In this document: piece after piece, positions 25,021 to 36,870 of the stretch
Position numbering within the stretch: the first letter of the stretch is position 1
How the letters are laid out: each line of letters begins with the position of its first letter
Assembly: GCA_029215795.1 (NCBI GenBank)
Contig: JARDYH010000003.1
Coordinates: 14,583,001 to 14,647,000 of the forward strand
DNA: 64,000 bases
From: Anniella stebbinsi
Lineage: Eukaryota > Chordata > Lepidosauria > Squamata > Anniellidae
Direction: 5' to 3'
Position numbers and translations under genes: made by a program
Notes under the pieces: model-generated
Told to the model about the DNA's origin: nothing
Database searches by the model: none
Seen by the model: only the letters and a program-made list of their open reading frames with translations

Positions 25021-28000
25021 GTAAAGAACCCTGACTATTTACAACCTACACAACTATTTACAAATGGCATTACAAAGAAGCATATTGTGTACAAACCACG
25101 GTTTGTTTTTTTAAAATCACATTCTAACAATTAAAGCAGGCGAGGGTTAACGTATTTGGTGTGTTGCAATAACCATTTCTAATGCTTGCAAGTGATTACT
25201 AGAACATCTGATTATCTAACTCCATCTGCTTCAATTGCTTCCCAGAGGATGAGTATAAAAATAGCTTTGGTTTATTTATTTATGCATTCTAAACAAGTCG
25301 GCTTTTATATTTCTTATCTAGCCTAAAACCAATAATTTAATCAAGTGGAAAACATAAAAAAATTAGCAATACAGATAAATAAAACCTATGAACTTGGTTA
25401 TGATTAATATTCTAAAAACGTACAATGGGATGCTTCCTATGAAATGCTAGGGCAAAAACAGCTGAACTGACTTTTTCTATAAGTAGGAAAACCCACCAAC
25501 AATCTGGCCACTTCCCTAATTATAATATAATTTTAGCTCAACCAAATCTCCATGTCTAAAATTACAGTATTACAGTTACACTAGTTTTGACTCAGCAGTG
25601 GCTTGGTTTTTCCAGTAGTCTATAATCTTTTTGAACATAATAGTTCTGAATTTGTAAAGTGATTTCTTCATGATAACATTGGTACTTAAAATTACCTTGA
25701 TAAACCTAGAGATATGACGGATGTTTTTCGAAGTGGGATTCACTCCATTTAAAATGGTTACTATGGTTATACTAGAAATCTTGGATTTGCGCTTCATATC
25801 ATTGCCTGGAATTGCATGTCATTTCCATTTTGATTTCATCAATGAATGTTCACAGTTTCAGCACCAGCATGTAATTAACCCACGATTTACTATATACAAG
25901 CAGGAGCAAGCGAGCGCATTGCCTCCAGTGTGCTCATCACGTCTGCTTTTAATCAACAACCTATCTTTGGTTGAGTCAGAGGCTGTAAGCAAACATAGAG
26001 CACAGGATTGTTTAAGGGATAAATAACCCAGCAGTTAATCCAACAACAAATCACAGGTTAAGCGCAGGGTTGTTCAGCTCCTAAACAGCTGAGCAGTTTG
26101 GGTTTGCATGTCATGCTGACAAACTCAGACCCAGCCAATCAAAATTTGTTGATTAAAAGTGGAAGTGATTATGCACTAATGTTTTGGCCCATGTTTTGCC
26201 ATCATGTGCGAACCAGGTCATGGACTCTTAAAAACTACAAGTCTCAGAGTCTCCTGGTTTATGATGGCATTTTATGTGCACTTGGAGAAGACATCAAAGC
26301 AGCCAACTGGCTGCAGGACAGCGATCAAGCAAAGACACTGATCCCAGTAAAACTGGGAAGGAGTAATTTATGCTGCTAAATTTATAGGCCCCAAAAGACA
26401 CATAAAGTAAATAAGCTATGTTTAATTCACATTTTTATAAGTCTCTCATAGATTTACGCCAGTATGATTTTGTATAAAAAAAAGTCATAGTAGTGCTAAG
26501 CTTCATTAAATAACAAAATTTCATACTAAAATACATGCACCACAATTTCCTTATGTGATTTAAAATAAATGCAAATTCAAAGTGTAAATTAAAAGTGAGT
26601 TCTAAAAGAATTAATGCATTTTGAGAGCTAACGGAAAAGAAATCCACTGATTGCATTTGAAAATATCAAGTAGGGCTAATAAGAAATTCACTGTTTCATG
26701 GATTCTCATGAACTAACTTAACTTTAACTAGTTACTTCCAGGACTAACATAATGGCCATAAAACAGGGGAAGAACAGTATTGCTTATAGCAGGGATAGGA
26801 AACCTGGTGCTTTCTAGATGTGTTGAATTACAAATCCAATAAACCCCAGCCAGCATGGCCAGTGGCAAGGGATTATGGGGTAACAGAATGTCAACCCCTG
26901 GCTTAGGGTGTCAATAGGCTACACTGGGGAATGTGTGTCTTGTAAGAATGCTGTGAAGACAGATGCCCTGCATTTGCCTATGAGTTTACTTATTGCACAC
27001 CTGCCTCTGCCTACCATCAGCCTGCTCACAAATATTAAATCTTCCCCCCCAGCCCATAGCCTTTTCAACTTTTTCAGATCTGGGCTGCACCTTAAACCTT
27101 AACATATAATATGGGGCACACTATTTTTTTTATCATGTCTGCCAGTTTTACCCCCATTTCCTTCTCTCATCGAGTATCTACACTTCAGACTTTATACTGA
27201 TTAAACAGTCATGCTTTTTCCTCAGGGAACTATAGTTGTGTGAGGAGAAGTAGCAGCAAAGGATGGTAGGTTAAAATGGTAAGAAAAAAAAACCAGTGTA
27301 TGTTTCTAGTGTAGACAAGTGATTATTTTTCTACTGCAGAACTCTGAATACAGAATTATATGAAGCTTTAAACATCCCCATGAACTCACAACCCTTTTAG
27401 ATATTATGACCCCAATAAGATTATTTTCTGGCTTCCAGTAAGTCTCCCACAAAGTTTAATATATTTAAAGAAGTTTCCCATTCCTCAGTGTTGGCACTTT
27501 CTAGTTCACTTTTTTTCTATTTCCCCATAAGCAGTTCACTATTTTATGCTGGGAATCTCATCTATCAGCTAAAATTGTAAGAAAACAAGGTTGTGAGAAA
27601 TGGGTTGAGTATTAGGAATTAACATGGAGGCAATCTCAGTTCATCAGGTCAATAGGAAAAAGGAAGAAGAAAAAAGTAGCCGTGCTTTGGGCTGCAATTC
27701 AGGAAGCTGCATTAAAAGGAATACATGTTATCTGGTGGTACTTTCATCTATATTAGACTAGGAGGGCACCCATAAACATGCACGCTGCAACACTGCATAC
27801 AAATTTGGAAGCTTCAATTCATTTTGAAAGCAGTTTATGATGCAGCAAAGAGCATCCCATGTTGGGAGATGGGGAGAGAAAGACTTGGAGGGAGCACAAG
27901 ACTTGGTCCAGTCTTTCCAAAAGAACCACACATGTTCTGTGGAATGAACCAAGTTTAACAATCACGTTGTTTATATCAACAGGAGGACAACAACCGCTAT

Positions 28001-28096
28001 TCATTTCAACATTTTTATTTAAAGACTTACACACATATTTCACTTTTCGAAAGGGCAGCTTATCTTTTAATACCCAGAAATGTTTTGAAAACTTAC

Positions 28097-28169
28097 CGCG
28101 ATAGTAGAAGAGGCACAGATCAGAAAGAACAAACCATCGTTTTTTCCAGAGCTTCATGCCAGTGCTATC
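28097..28169 (-). CDS. PLEKHA5: PLEKHA5 internal exon, PH domain basic strand
   Basis: 73-bp exon encoding DSTGMKLWKKRWFVLSDLCL then FYYR plus one base. Acceptor TTTCTTACAG and donor GTAAGT are near consensus. It holds the KLWKKRWFVLSD core of the PH domain. In this family the Lys/Arg residues between the first and second strands line the inositol-phosphate pocket. Phase 0 in, phase 1 out, consistent with both neighbours. Reading through the donor would add only a few intronic residues before losing the PH sequence, so the splice site is needed. Confidence 0.97.
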
Positions 28170-29427
28170 CTGTAAGAAATTAAATATACAACCCATAAGC
28201 ATTGGCAATGAAAAGTGTACTAACACAGTTGTCAGAATAGGTGTCCACAGCCCCATTTTGTGGCATTCATTCTTAGTGTGAACAAGCTGCAGGTTCCTTC
28301 AACATTACTCTGTCTTTTGAGTGGGAAGGTGTCATATTAAAGGAAACAATTGTTACCAGAAAATAATGGACGTTATGCAAATGTTATGTGACATGTGAAT
28401 ACAGGTAGAGGGGGTGTAGAAAGATGCTACTGCGGACCTGCCCACCCATAGGTGTGCGCAGCACATTTCATTAGGGTGTGCACCCAGGTGTTGTTGTTTT
28501 TAAGGCGAACATTTATTAAATACTCCATCATAAAGGGCATTTATTTTTATTCATTTATTTATTAAACACTATAGACACAGATGCCCTACTCCATGTTCGG
28601 CTTGCCTGACAGTGGGATGGCCGTTGCAGTGGGGGGGGAGGGATAAGGAGATGCTCCTCAAGCCCAAGCATTGGTGGGGCGTTGTGGTGACAATTGCTGG
28701 AGAAGGGGCTTATGAAGTGATATACGGGGGCCCTCCTCATTGCCTCTTTGAAATGTGGCTCCTAGCAGAGAGTCTCCTGGAGGCAGCAGTTCTTTGGCGC
28801 GGTGGCGGAGCAGCCAGAGGGGCAGTGGGAGGACTGTTCCCGCCGTGTCTGGGTCCCCCTCTGTATCCCTACTCAAAGGCTTCCTCAATTCCGCACTTAT
28901 TGCCTGAGACATTAGGGTGTGCCTGGGCACACGCGGAACACCCCTTGCCACAGCAAAAAGTGGTGCCTGTCCTGGATTCAAGGCCTAATCTGAGCCAAGG
29001 TTCAACCAGCTTCAGCTCTAAAAACCAGAGCTCAGCCCTGTTACTTGTGAAATCATTACACAGCATCTTTAAGGGCCATGTCATACACATGTAAATTCAT
29101 CTGTTGCTTGTAGCATAATGTTATGATTTGTATGTGTGAGTAAACCAGTAAACGTTCATCAGCAGAACAGAACTCATCATTTGACATCTGTATGCTAGAG
29201 AACAGAAGCAATAGAGGGCTATTGCCCTCGTTTCCTTCCTGTGGGCTTCCCAGATGTATCCGCTTAGCCAAAGTGAGAAAATGCTGAACTAGATAGGCTT
29301 TTTACCTGATCCAGAGTGGCTCTTCTCATCTCAATACACAAAGTTTTTCAATGGAGGCACATTCATTTGCGAAGAGAGAGTAATGAGTGATCAAGTGACA
29401 TACATGCATCTGTAAGCCAGTCCCAAG

Positions 29428-29590
29428 TACCGCATTTCACCGAATCTAAAACAGCATCGATTCTAAGACAGACCTTAATTTTAGGGCCACAGACAGGAAA
29501 AAAGCATTGAGTTGATTCTAAGACACACCCCATTTTCAGACACATACTATATTGGGGATAAGTGCATCTTAGAATCGAAGAAATACGGTA
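29428..29590. mobile_element. MITE with TACCG(C/T)ATTTC ... GAAATACGGTA ends
   Basis: The left end TACCGCATTTCACCGAATCT and the right end CTTAGAATCGAAGAAATACGGTA (last 20 bases show the pairing) are inverted repeats. Internal GATTCTAAGAC motifs recur. A second copy with only the right part clear is at about 31619-31714 (CTTAGAATCGAGGAAATATG). The two may also be the ends of one larger composite, 29428-31714. Confidence 0.8.
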
Positions 29591-29760
29591 GGGCTATGCA
29601 TGCCCCCCCCCTTGATTTGCCACCCAGGGACCTGCTGGGCCGGCCCGGCCTGGGCATGAGTCCCCCTCCTCCCTTCCCCACTCACCGCCAGCGCTGACCT
29701 GGTCCTCGCCACCAAGGTCCTTGCCGCCAGCGCCGTCCCGGTCCTTATCGCCATCGCTGC

Positions 29761-31600
29761 ATTACTACAAAGTAGGCCACGATCCCGTGAGTTCTCTTGC
29801 GGGATCGTGACCTACTTTGTAGTAACGTTGTGTTTGCAGACTGGGTAGGCTGCTGCCAGTAAGGAGTCGCCGCTGCGGCAGCGAGGAACGGCCTTCCCCA
29901 CGCACCTCCATCGCCGCCCCGGTCCTCGCCGCCAGCGCCGCTGGCAGTGGGCTCCCCGGTCAGGAAACGCGGTGTTACTACAAAGTAGGCCACGATCCCA
30001 CGAGATCTCGATTTCAAGATCTCGCGGGATCATGGCCTATTTTATAGTAACACCGCATTTCCAGACCGGGGAGGCCGCTGCCAGCGGCGCTGGGGGCGAG
30101 GACCGGGGCGGCGATGGAGGTGAATGGGGAAGGCCGTTCCTTGCTGTCGCAGCGGCGGCTCCTCACTGGCAGTGGCCTACCCGGCCTGGAAATGCAGCTG
30201 CCGGATGTCAGGTGCTTCATAAACAATTCACTAGGCTGGCCTAGTGAATTGTGACTTGAAGGCTTGGCAATTGTTGTGAGAAAACTGTCTCTGTTTTGCC
30301 CTTAACTGCACCTGCGGGCCGAGGCCTTGAGTTCCTTGGGAACGAAGGCATGTGTTGAAAAGGTGGGGGGCTATCTTGCAAACTGTCTCTCACATAGTGT
30401 CGTCATCAAGAGGAGGTTGAACCGTGCCGCCCTGTTGGCACATGAGTTTGGATTACAGGCCTGAAGCCCTGTCTGTCAAAGTAGCTTAGAATTAGCCAGA
30501 CTCCATCCTATATATCTACAAGCAAAGAGGAAGTTCTTTGCTAGGAATTATCTGTTCTGTTCTGTTTGCTGTTGCTTGTCATCTGTCCTATGCTTGCCAA
30601 GAAACTAATGTTTGGGATTCTATCTGATTGGGAAATGTTGGATGCACTCTGTACATGTTCTGTTGCTATTTGGACTTGGAACTTATAAGAACTATGCCAT
30701 GAAAAGTGCACTGTGGCTTCTCATAGATTTGGACTTGAGATTACTGTTCTGGATTCGTGTTCTATAGCCTGCTTTTTCCCTGCATGGAGCCAAAGTATGG
30801 GCAAGGGGAAACTGAGGCAGATCATTGCTGTTCTGGAATTGTGTGTGTGTGTGACCTGCGAGAGGACCTTCCTCAGAGCCATAGCTACAAGAATTGGGAA
30901 GGCTCCCTGGGTTGAAGAGGTTCGTTCCCTGACATCTTGTTTCCGTGATCAGCTCAGTGTTCCCTGACAGGCTGAGTTTGATTTAGTTCAAGATGATCTT
31001 ATCCACTGTCAAGAGGTTTTCTCCTTTGAGTCTTTGCTCGTGTACCTGAGGATCCAGTGTGTGTGGCCACTCCTGACCTCAAGGGACTGGGGCTAACTCT
31101 AAATGTCTCCCCCTGAGTGATTTGATGTTCGCATTAAGCCGTTGTACCTGAAAGCTATCTGGTCCGTCTTCAGCTTCAAGTGTGTGTATGCAGAAATGAA
31201 ACCGTTATGCTTTGAATTCCGTGTGATTTACAATAAAAGAAGTCTCACAGTTGTTGCAGTGTGTCAGTTTGCCTAAAGTTCGTGAGCAGAAGCTTGGGGT
31301 GAGCTTGAGTCACGACAGCAGCGTTACTACAAAGTAGGCCACAATCCCGCGAGATCTCTCGTGGGATCATGGCCTACTTTGTAGTAACACCATGTTTCCA
31401 GGCCGGGTGAGCCACTGCCAGCGGCGCTGGCGGTGCAGACCAGGGCGGCACTGGAGGCCAAGGAGGACAGTGCCAGTGGCGCGGAGTGGCAGTGATAGAG
31501 GCAAGTGGGGAACGCCGAGTCGCTTGGGGGGGCATGCAGAGCCCCTTTGTGAAGGTGCTGTGGGTGGGTGGGGGTGGGGGGTGTATCTTCAACCCCATAC
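29761..31600. repeat. GC-rich palindromic repeat cluster, interrupted by a solo LTR
   Basis: Three near-palindromes of about 66-78 bp (29761-29826, 29974-30051, 31323-31388) each read GTTACTACAAAGTAGGCCAC inward from both ends. Between them lie GC-rich segments of about 145 bp (29827-29973 and 30052-30194) that are inverted copies of each other around the middle palindrome; a third related segment follows at 31389-31500. CpG is frequent. No coding function is evident. Confidence 0.85.
30199..31317 (+). mobile_element. Solo LTR with 5-bp target-site duplication
   Basis: 1119 bp beginning TGCCGGATGTCAGG and ending GAGTCACGACA (TG...CA), flanked on both sides by GCAGC (30194-30198 and 31318-31322). 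Removing it restores the palindromic unit seen elsewhere in the cluster (GGAAATGC.G.GTTACTAC). A polyadenylation signal AATAAA lies near 31231 in the 3' part. No internal region or second LTR is present, so this is a recombined solo LTR. The 5-bp duplication fits a Gypsy or ERV group; no family is assigned. Orientation is from the AATAAA position. Confidence 0.88.
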
Positions 31601-32189
31601 CAGCGCTGGAGTAATCCAGCGATTCTTAGACACCATCGATTCTAAGACGCACTCCATTTTTACAGACGTAAATATGGAGGGAAAAGTGCGTCTTAGAATC
31701 GAGGAAATATGGTATGTGCAAAATGCCTTTCTCTCAAACATGAGGAATGGCAGTAAATCCCCAGATGCCAGGGACTAAAGGGGAAGATTTCACAGAGGGA
31801 TGTAATTTCCACCCTGTCATTTCTCAGCTACTAAGCCTCACCTGCTTGTAAAGAGTAGGCACTGAGCAGCAAACTAAGAAACTAGAAACCTGAAATAATT
31901 CTAGAAGGTCCAGCTCTTTCAAAAATTGCATACCAGTGGGAGAGGAATGAAGGAATCAATGCCAAATCCACAGGCTCCCAATTCAAGTACAGCGGTGCCC
32001 AACAATAGTAGATGGTGGTTACGTAGGCTCTTGAGATGGGTACGGTGGAGGGGGAAGTTCAGTGCAGAGCACATTCTTTGCAGGTGGGAGATCTCTTTCT
32101 CTCTCAGATCTCCAGTTGAAAGATCTCATCAGATAGCAGGGTTAGGAAGATCCCTGCCTGAGATCTTGGAGAGGCCAGAGCAGGGGTCA

Positions 32190-32350
32190 TAGTTCAGTGG
32201 TAGAGCACATGCTTTGCATAAAGAAGATTCCAGGTTTAATCCCTGGCATCTCCAATTGAAAGATCAGATGTTGGGAAAGACCTTTGCCCGACACCCTGAA
32301 GGGTCACTGCCAGTCAGAGTTGACTATGCTGGGCTAGATGAACTGTCACC
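32190..32350 (+). mobile_element. tRNA-Ala-like SINE
   Basis: The head (ATAGTTCAGTGGTAGAGCAC, ATGCTTTGCAT, CCAGGTTTAATCCCTGG) has A and B boxes of Pol III promoters and an anticodon-loop TTTGCAT like tRNA-Ala(TGC). Then comes the SINE body with GAAAGACCTTTGCCCGACAC and TGCTGGGCTAGATGAAC. A second related body fragment lies just upstream (about 32090-32175). A SINE, not a functional tRNA. Confidence 0.83.
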
Positions 32351-32896
32351 TGGCCACAGCCATTCAATCAAGCTGCAGCATGGGAGGAAAGCGAAGAGAA
32401 ATAGGTATACTATTAGCTCTGCTGAGAAGCCTGGCTTCTCCTTCCGGCCTGGCTTCAGCCATTCCATCAGGCTGTATTAGAGAGACAAGAAACTTGGCAG
32501 TTCATCTGGTAGCAGCAATTCCATCAAGCTGTAGCAGAGTGACCAGCAACATTTGGCTATTACCCTCTGAATTGTTTTCCATTCCAGCTGGTCATTTTTT
32601 AAATTAAGAACTGGTGCCTGAGTTTGCTTTTTTCCCTCTTCCCTTTCAATCCCCTTTCCTTTTGTGTTATAACTTTTTAAGTGTTATGACTTTTCAGTTG
32701 TAAGACTAAGGGCACGAACTGTATTGTTTTTTAAATTGTTATATAAACTACTCTGGGAGACTTGTTTTTGATTGAAGATTGGGGTAAACTTATTTTAATA
32801 GATAGATAGCCTGGCCTGCTATAAGGCAGCTTCCTATGTTCCTATGACAGTGCTGGGCTAGGTGAACCAATGGTTGACTCAAAACAGCTTCATATG

Positions 32897-33540
32897 AGAG
32901 CCAGCATGGTATAATGGTTAGAATGTCAGACTAGGACTGAGTTCGGACAAGACGATAACCAATGGTGGTTTAAACAGTCGGCAGTTTATTATTTAACCCA
33001 ACATGGGTTATTGTGATGTGTGAAGGGAGTTTTTTAACCAATGGTTGGTTATTTGGCCAAAATAACCAACACTGTGCAGAGTTGGCTATTTGAACCACCT
33101 TTGGTTATCGCGTTGTGTGGAGGGCACCGTTGATTATTTCCTCAGCCATCGTTGGACAAAGCTGCGGCTGCCGCTCTAGTCCAGCCAGCAGGATAGATTG
33201 TTGGCAGCAATGGCTGATGGGAGGACTGAGGAGGGAGAGAGGGTGAGGGATGTGCAAGTCAACTCAGCGTGGACTAATAGTCAACTCAATGCTGGCCTTG
33301 ATCCACACCACAGTTGAGTATAATCATGTGGTGTGGGGAGTACCTCCTTGATAAACAACTGTCGAGTTGATTATTACCCCACCATTGACTAACATGTTGT
33401 AAAAATTCCACTCATTCATGAAGCTCACTGGGTGAGCTTGGGCTAGTCACACTCTTTTTCAGCCTACCCAACCTCAAAGCATTCTTGTTAGGATAAGATA
33501 GGGGGAAGAAAGGTAAGATGTAAATACAAATAAAGTGTGG
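32897..33540 (+). mobile_element. tRNA-derived SINE split by a MITE
   Basis: The head GAGAGCCAGCATGGTATAAT GGTTAGAATGTCAGACTAGG ends near 32937. The body resumes near 33412 with CATGAAGCTCACTGGGTGAG, CTTGGGCTAGTCACACTC, and ends GATGTAAATACAAATAAAG. The intervening 32938-33410 is a hAT-like element. A similar but older SINE is at about 55825-56000. Confidence 0.8.
32938..33410. mobile_element. Non-autonomous hAT-like element inside a SINE
   Basis: Begins CTGAGTTCGGACAAGACGAT and ends CATTGACTAACATGTTGT. The interior matches the 12346 and 18131 copies (AACCAATGGTTGGTTATTTG; GGCAGCAATGGCTGATGGG). The outer right end is diverged. No transposase ORF. Confidence 0.8.
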
Positions 33541-36500
33541 GGAAGATCATTTGTCAAGTAAATGCCTCCAAATATAAAGCCTATTCCTGAAGCAATTTTA
33601 TTTTCTTTAATATCTGCAACCAATTTGCAATGCATTTCTCAAAATGAATGGCTACCACCACCACAACAGTGTGTGTGCACCCTCAGATAATAAAATTTAA
33701 TAAATATGATAATCTGCTGAAAGAAGAAAGGGTATTAGTGAATTTTAAGTACCCTCCTGATGAATAAGCTAGAGGTGATATCTAGGAGTGAATGCCACAT
33801 CCCTGAATATGTTTAAACAGAAAAGGGCAGCTGATAATTATTTTGTTAAGATCACCCAGCAGATGTGTTGGCTTTCTTGTTTCAAGATGTGCATCCCAGG
33901 TAGCAAAGCAAATATTTAACTGTTCTACTTTTACTGAGGAACTTTATAGCCTCCTGACTCCAAATGCTACTTGTGCCAGCTTCTCAATTGACAAAGAACC
34001 TTATTTCAAACAAATCATTTAAGCAAATCTGCTAAATTCTCAAGCATTTAATGGGTTTTTTTTAAAAAAAAAAGCAAAACAAAAAAAAAGCCAAGTGGGC
34101 TCTCTGACAATATTTTGCCTTTTGCTGTCAGTTCCACTTCAAACTCATCTTCCATTTATCCAAACAGGTGACTAGAACTTACACCCAGCAGAACTTCCTT
34201 TTGTCAAAAAGGAACAAAGTATGGGTTCTTGTGATGCTGTATGCATCAATATATGATACAAGGAGTGCCTTTGCCCTAAGTGAGATCACTAGTCCAACTA
34301 GCACAGTACTGTCAAGTCTGCCAGAGGCCCTGACCACCATAGGTCCATTTGCTAGCTCTGCCACCTGTACACATTTAATGAGGTATATTGGAGAGTGAAC
34401 TTGGTTAGTACTTGCTACAAGCAAACTTTGTATTCAGTTACCGAAAATCAAATGGAAGCAGACACTTGAAGCTCATGTACTTCTGAGAACACAAGCTTCC
34501 TAGCATTGCGGAACAGGAAGAGAAAATCATGCTGATACTGGTAAGACAAATAATGAAGTAACTTGTTGACTCCCCACCGTACGAGTTTATGTCTCCTAAT
34601 GTTTGGGAATCTCATCTGACTGTAAAAGGAGACTGGACAAAGTCAAGTACCTAACCTGCAACGTTGTAATTGTGGAAGCAAACACAAGCTATCGAACAAG
34701 TTGTCAGTGATTTCCTTTTTTAAAAAAAAAAAACTCTCATGAATTCAAATTTATACTTCAAGGCATTTTAGGGGTTCGTACAGGTTTTGTCACGTTTCAT
34801 ATATGAAAGTGACAACTGCAATGTATAGAAATGTTATAGCTTGGTACTAGCTTTGTTCATTAAAATATGTAAAAACTAATGCATATGCAACGTATCACAT
34901 TATAATAATTATATACAGAGGACAATGACAATGGAATAAATACCAATAATCTGGCTCAGGTAATATGCTAATCTTTGTCCACTTCTACTGTTTGACATAG
35001 GATGTTTGTTTTTATAGGTAGTTTCTCCCAAGCCCCTCAACCATCCCCCCAAAATCATCCATGCTTATATAGGTCAACAAAAGGTTGAGTAGGGAACATG
35101 ATACAGTCCTCTCGTGGCGGTGGGGGGGGGGGACAGCAAATGCAAAGCTAGGGTTTTTATCATGTTAGTTTTGCATGTGCAGGAAATTTCTGACATAGGG
35201 GTTTGAAACAAGTAACCCCATATACATGGCTAAGATTTATAGAGACTGTGGCAAGCACCCTACTTAATGTTCGAAGTCGCTCTCACAAGTGCAACATAGA
35301 AGAGTAATCTTCTGAAAAGTGACATTAGACTGTCAGTCATAGGCAAATAATTGCAAACTGGCAAGAGCTTTCTGAAGGCGACCTTGCTCCTGTGAAAAAA
35401 CATTCTGCATCGAATTTCAAGTTAGCTGGCTGAGCAGATTTGATAAAGAAGTTATTGTGCCTGAGATTGCAACAATAGAAATAATAGCTATCTTGTCATT
35501 GTTGTTTTGACAGGTTTCGACAACTCTCAGAAAGCCACAATTTAGCTTTTGTTTGACTGTGGGATTGTCCTTTGTGATGTCATATCAACTGCTTCAATTA
35601 CATATAAGCAGACGTGCTGTATTGTATCAGAAAGCCACAGTTTTTAGAGAATCCTGATTTATTCCAGATGCCATGAGATCTTATCATAAACAAAGATAGG
35701 GTATACATGGTGTGTAGCCCACCCCCCACAAAAAAATCTGTTCCTTAACTATTGCCTCCAATAAACTCCACACTCAAGCTCTAGTTGGGTGCACCTTTCT
35801 CCAGGTGATTTATCACATGCTGAGAGATTGGGGCCACCTGTCCCCAAGCTGTCCATACATTGGGGATTTGTCTACAGAAGGGAAACCTGCTGAATGCACG
35901 TAGGCTGTCCTCATAAGCTGGAATCCTTATTGCACAGAGAGTCCAGCACACAGAGACAGCCTACATCTGTTTGGCAGCCTTCCCCTCTACAGACAAGCCC
36001 CCCAATGTGTGAACAGCATGTGAGTGGGGCCAGCACACATGGCCCCAATCTCTCTCCACGTGATGTTAATTATATGAAGAGAAAAAGGCCTGGACAGGTT
36101 CTTATTACTAAACTTTAAAAATTTAGAATGCCAGATAGCTGGATCACTTATGCCAAATAGTGTGATTAATGCTTACACCGACGTATGGAACTGAAAAATT
36201 ACTGCTTTAATTCAAACGGTATATTACATTTAGGATATCAATGATTATTCACCAAACATGCAAAATGGAGAGGGAGGGAGGCAGAAATTCCAAGAATTAC
36301 TTATACTGCTCTGGTTAACGAGTAAGACTTAGTATAAAATACCAATGCAAGATTCAAAGAAAATTTCTAAACATCCATCTCACTTTGTAGAATAAATCAA
36401 ACCCAAATGAACTAGCAAACATATAACAAAATGCCCAACATTTTGCACTAGTTATACAATGCTTTACAAATCAATGATCACCTTCCAATCCCCACTGATA

Positions 36501-36765
36501 GGGACATCAAATCCTTACAGCACTATACCTCGCCGTTTACTATAAGAGACCCAGAAAGCAAAACCACTAATTTGCTAATACTAGATACTGTTGGGCATGC
36601 CATTAGCAGATGTCCCTCATCATACATCCCCATTATACAATGAGGGATGATAAAAGCACCTGTATGTATCTTAGGAAAAGTTTTCATCTTTCATAATTTC
36701 AGTACTGCATTTCAGAAAAAGTAATTTTTGTTTATACAATATTCAGCAACAAAGACAGACAATAC

Positions 36766-36870
36766 CTGCTTATAAAGCCAGCCTCTTCTAATGACAGGTG
36801 CATTAGGGTTCCTTTTTATTGAATTTGACCTCTTCCCAAAATTATGAACTTTCTTTGAAGAGCGTGATGT
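36766..36870 (-). CDS. PLEKHA5: PLEKHA5 internal exon, basic segment and start of PH domain
   Basis: 105-bp exon, exactly 35 codons in phase 0. It encodes TSRSSKKVHNFGKRSNSIKR followed by NPNAPVIRRGWLYKQ. Acceptor TTTTTTAG, donor GTATTG. The basic KKVHNFGKRSNSIKRNPNAPV stretch immediately before the PH domain is a signature of the PLEKHA4/5/6/7 group, and GWLYKQ is the first PH strand. It joins exon 28169-28097 to give the continuous PH start WLYKQDSTGMKLW. No defect is seen. Confidence 0.96.

Larger units (their letters stand above)
16143..28096. other. PLEKHA5 intron, repeat-rich
   Basis: Non-coding with L2-like LINE pieces (16470-16865, 19495-20217, 24851-25020), hAT-like MITEs (18131-18650, 18860-18955, 19022-19142, 19148-19282), a reversed tRNA-derived SINE (about 19300-19480), a MIR-like SINE (20995-21150), a 62-bp inverted-repeat pair (20678/21481) and simple repeats. 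22000-23500 and 26900-27750 show nothing I can name. Confidence 0.7.
28170..36765. other. PLEKHA5 intron with GC-rich palindromic cluster and LTR
   Basis: Contents: a short repeat-like GC block 28600-29000 (open in several frames, no product recognised), MITEs at 29428-29590 and about 31619-31714, palindromic GC units 29761-31600, a solo LTR 30199-31317, and tRNA-derived SINEs 32040-33540 with a MITE insertion. 33550-36760 is plain AT-rich intron in which I see nothing specific. Confidence 0.7.

Noticed and set aside
28612..29094. 160-codon plus-strand frame and overlapping minus-strand frames
   Set aside because: GC-rich repeat-like block open in several frames at once; no product recognised.
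32190..32265. Possible tRNA-Ala(TGC) gene
   Set aside because: A and B boxes exist but the stems are degenerate and the sequence continues into a SINE body; it is a tRNA-derived SINE.
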